Assembly: GCA_025499625.1 (NCBI GenBank)
Contig: JAFMVD010000044.1
Coordinates: forward strand, 1 to 50,844
Direction: 5' to 3'
Length of the DNA: 50,844 bases
Source: Carboxylicivirga fragile
Lineage (GTDB): Bacteria; Bacteroidota; Bacteroidia; Bacteroidales; Marinilabiliaceae
Every line of letters starts with the position of its first letter. The stretch's first letter is position 1. The position numbers and the translations under genes were made by a program. Below the pieces are notes generated by a model. It ran no database searches. It was not told the DNA's origin and was given only the letters and a program-made list of their open reading frames with translations. Positions 50,773-50,844 of this stretch are shown here, piece by piece.

Positions 50773-50844
50773 TTAGTCACCAAATAATTTTAGTTGTTCT
50801 TTGACATCTTGATTGATTTGATATTCTGTAAGCAGTTCTTGTAT
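50773..50844 (-). CDS. 3' end of an unknown gene
   Basis: A minus-strand frame ending in TAA at 50773-50775 and open to the right edge: IQELLTEYQINQDVKEQLKL then FGD. The helical, charged ending suggests a real protein terminus. Too short to assign. It is convergent with the YkgJ-like gene, 10 bp away, with no clear terminator. Confidence 0.5.
   Translation of the reverse strand: MQELLTEYQINQDVKEQLKLFGD

Noticed and set aside
1-50844. tRNA, rRNA, insertion sequence or prophage genes
   Set aside because: I looked for conserved tRNA ends, rRNA motifs, transposase or integrase frames and flanking repeats and found none I could support.

Overview
The window looks like a chromosomal segment of a Bacteroidota bacterium, most likely a marine or gut member of the Marinilabiliales/Bacteroidales side; the family-level guess is inference. 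Signs for this are the low GC content, Bacteroidota-restricted families (PorQ, DUF5723, DUF3098, DUF4834, WG-repeat and PorT-like barrels), the ftsX-DUF3098-uppP-truB-queA gene order, and promoter boxes of the TTTG-N18/19-TAnnTTTG type upstream of several genes. No rRNA, tRNA, CRISPR array, transposase, integrase or phage gene was recognised.

Layout. 1-7.5 kb: the end of a DUF559 gene, an S9 prolyl-oligopeptidase-type lipoprotein, an orphan membrane histidine kinase, a MacB/FtsX-type permease preceded by a 7-bp tandem repeat, and a secreted calcineurin-like phosphoesterase. 7.5-10.5 kb: a small conserved-looking protein and two paralogous outer-membrane barrels, one fused to WG repeats. 10.9-15.6 kb: an acyl-CoA dehydrogenase family protein and a BlaI/BlaR1-type regulator-sensor pair with three evenly spaced operator dyads, then two small genes. 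15.7-20.7 kb: a YyaL/DUF255 thioredoxin-like protein, a lipoprotein plus DUF5723 barrel pair, and an OB-fold lipoprotein. 20.9-24.7 kb: a molybdate uptake operon (modA, modB, modC) carrying two extra genes of unclear role. 24.7-30.5 kb: DEAD-box helicase, DUF4834, a decayed barrel fragment, a Ctp protease with dCMP deaminase, and an M14 carboxypeptidase. 30.6-38.9 kb: DMT exporter, YkgJ-type protein, PorQ (type IX secretion), an unknown gene, NDH-2, a flippase-like membrane protein, an iron-sulfur APS/PAPS reductase, phosphofructokinase and a double UspA protein. 39.0-42.8 kb: the ftsX-to-queA operon. 43.0-48.8 kb: part of a surface polysaccharide locus (glycosyltransferases, flippase, deacetylase-like protein, AAC(3)-fold acyltransferase). 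49.2 kb to the end: a cadherin/LamG lipoprotein, a second YkgJ-like protein and the 3' end of an unknown gene.

Most of the content is core or envelope biology. I found no clear new multi-gene defence or mobile system. The most informative signals are regulatory or structural: three BlaI-type operators exactly 20 bp apart over a Bacteroidota-type promoter, two heptanucleotide tandem repeats in gene-free DNA, the pfk terminator interleaved with the cysH promoter, the expanded mod operon, and the WG-repeat/barrel fusion beside its repeat-less paralogue.
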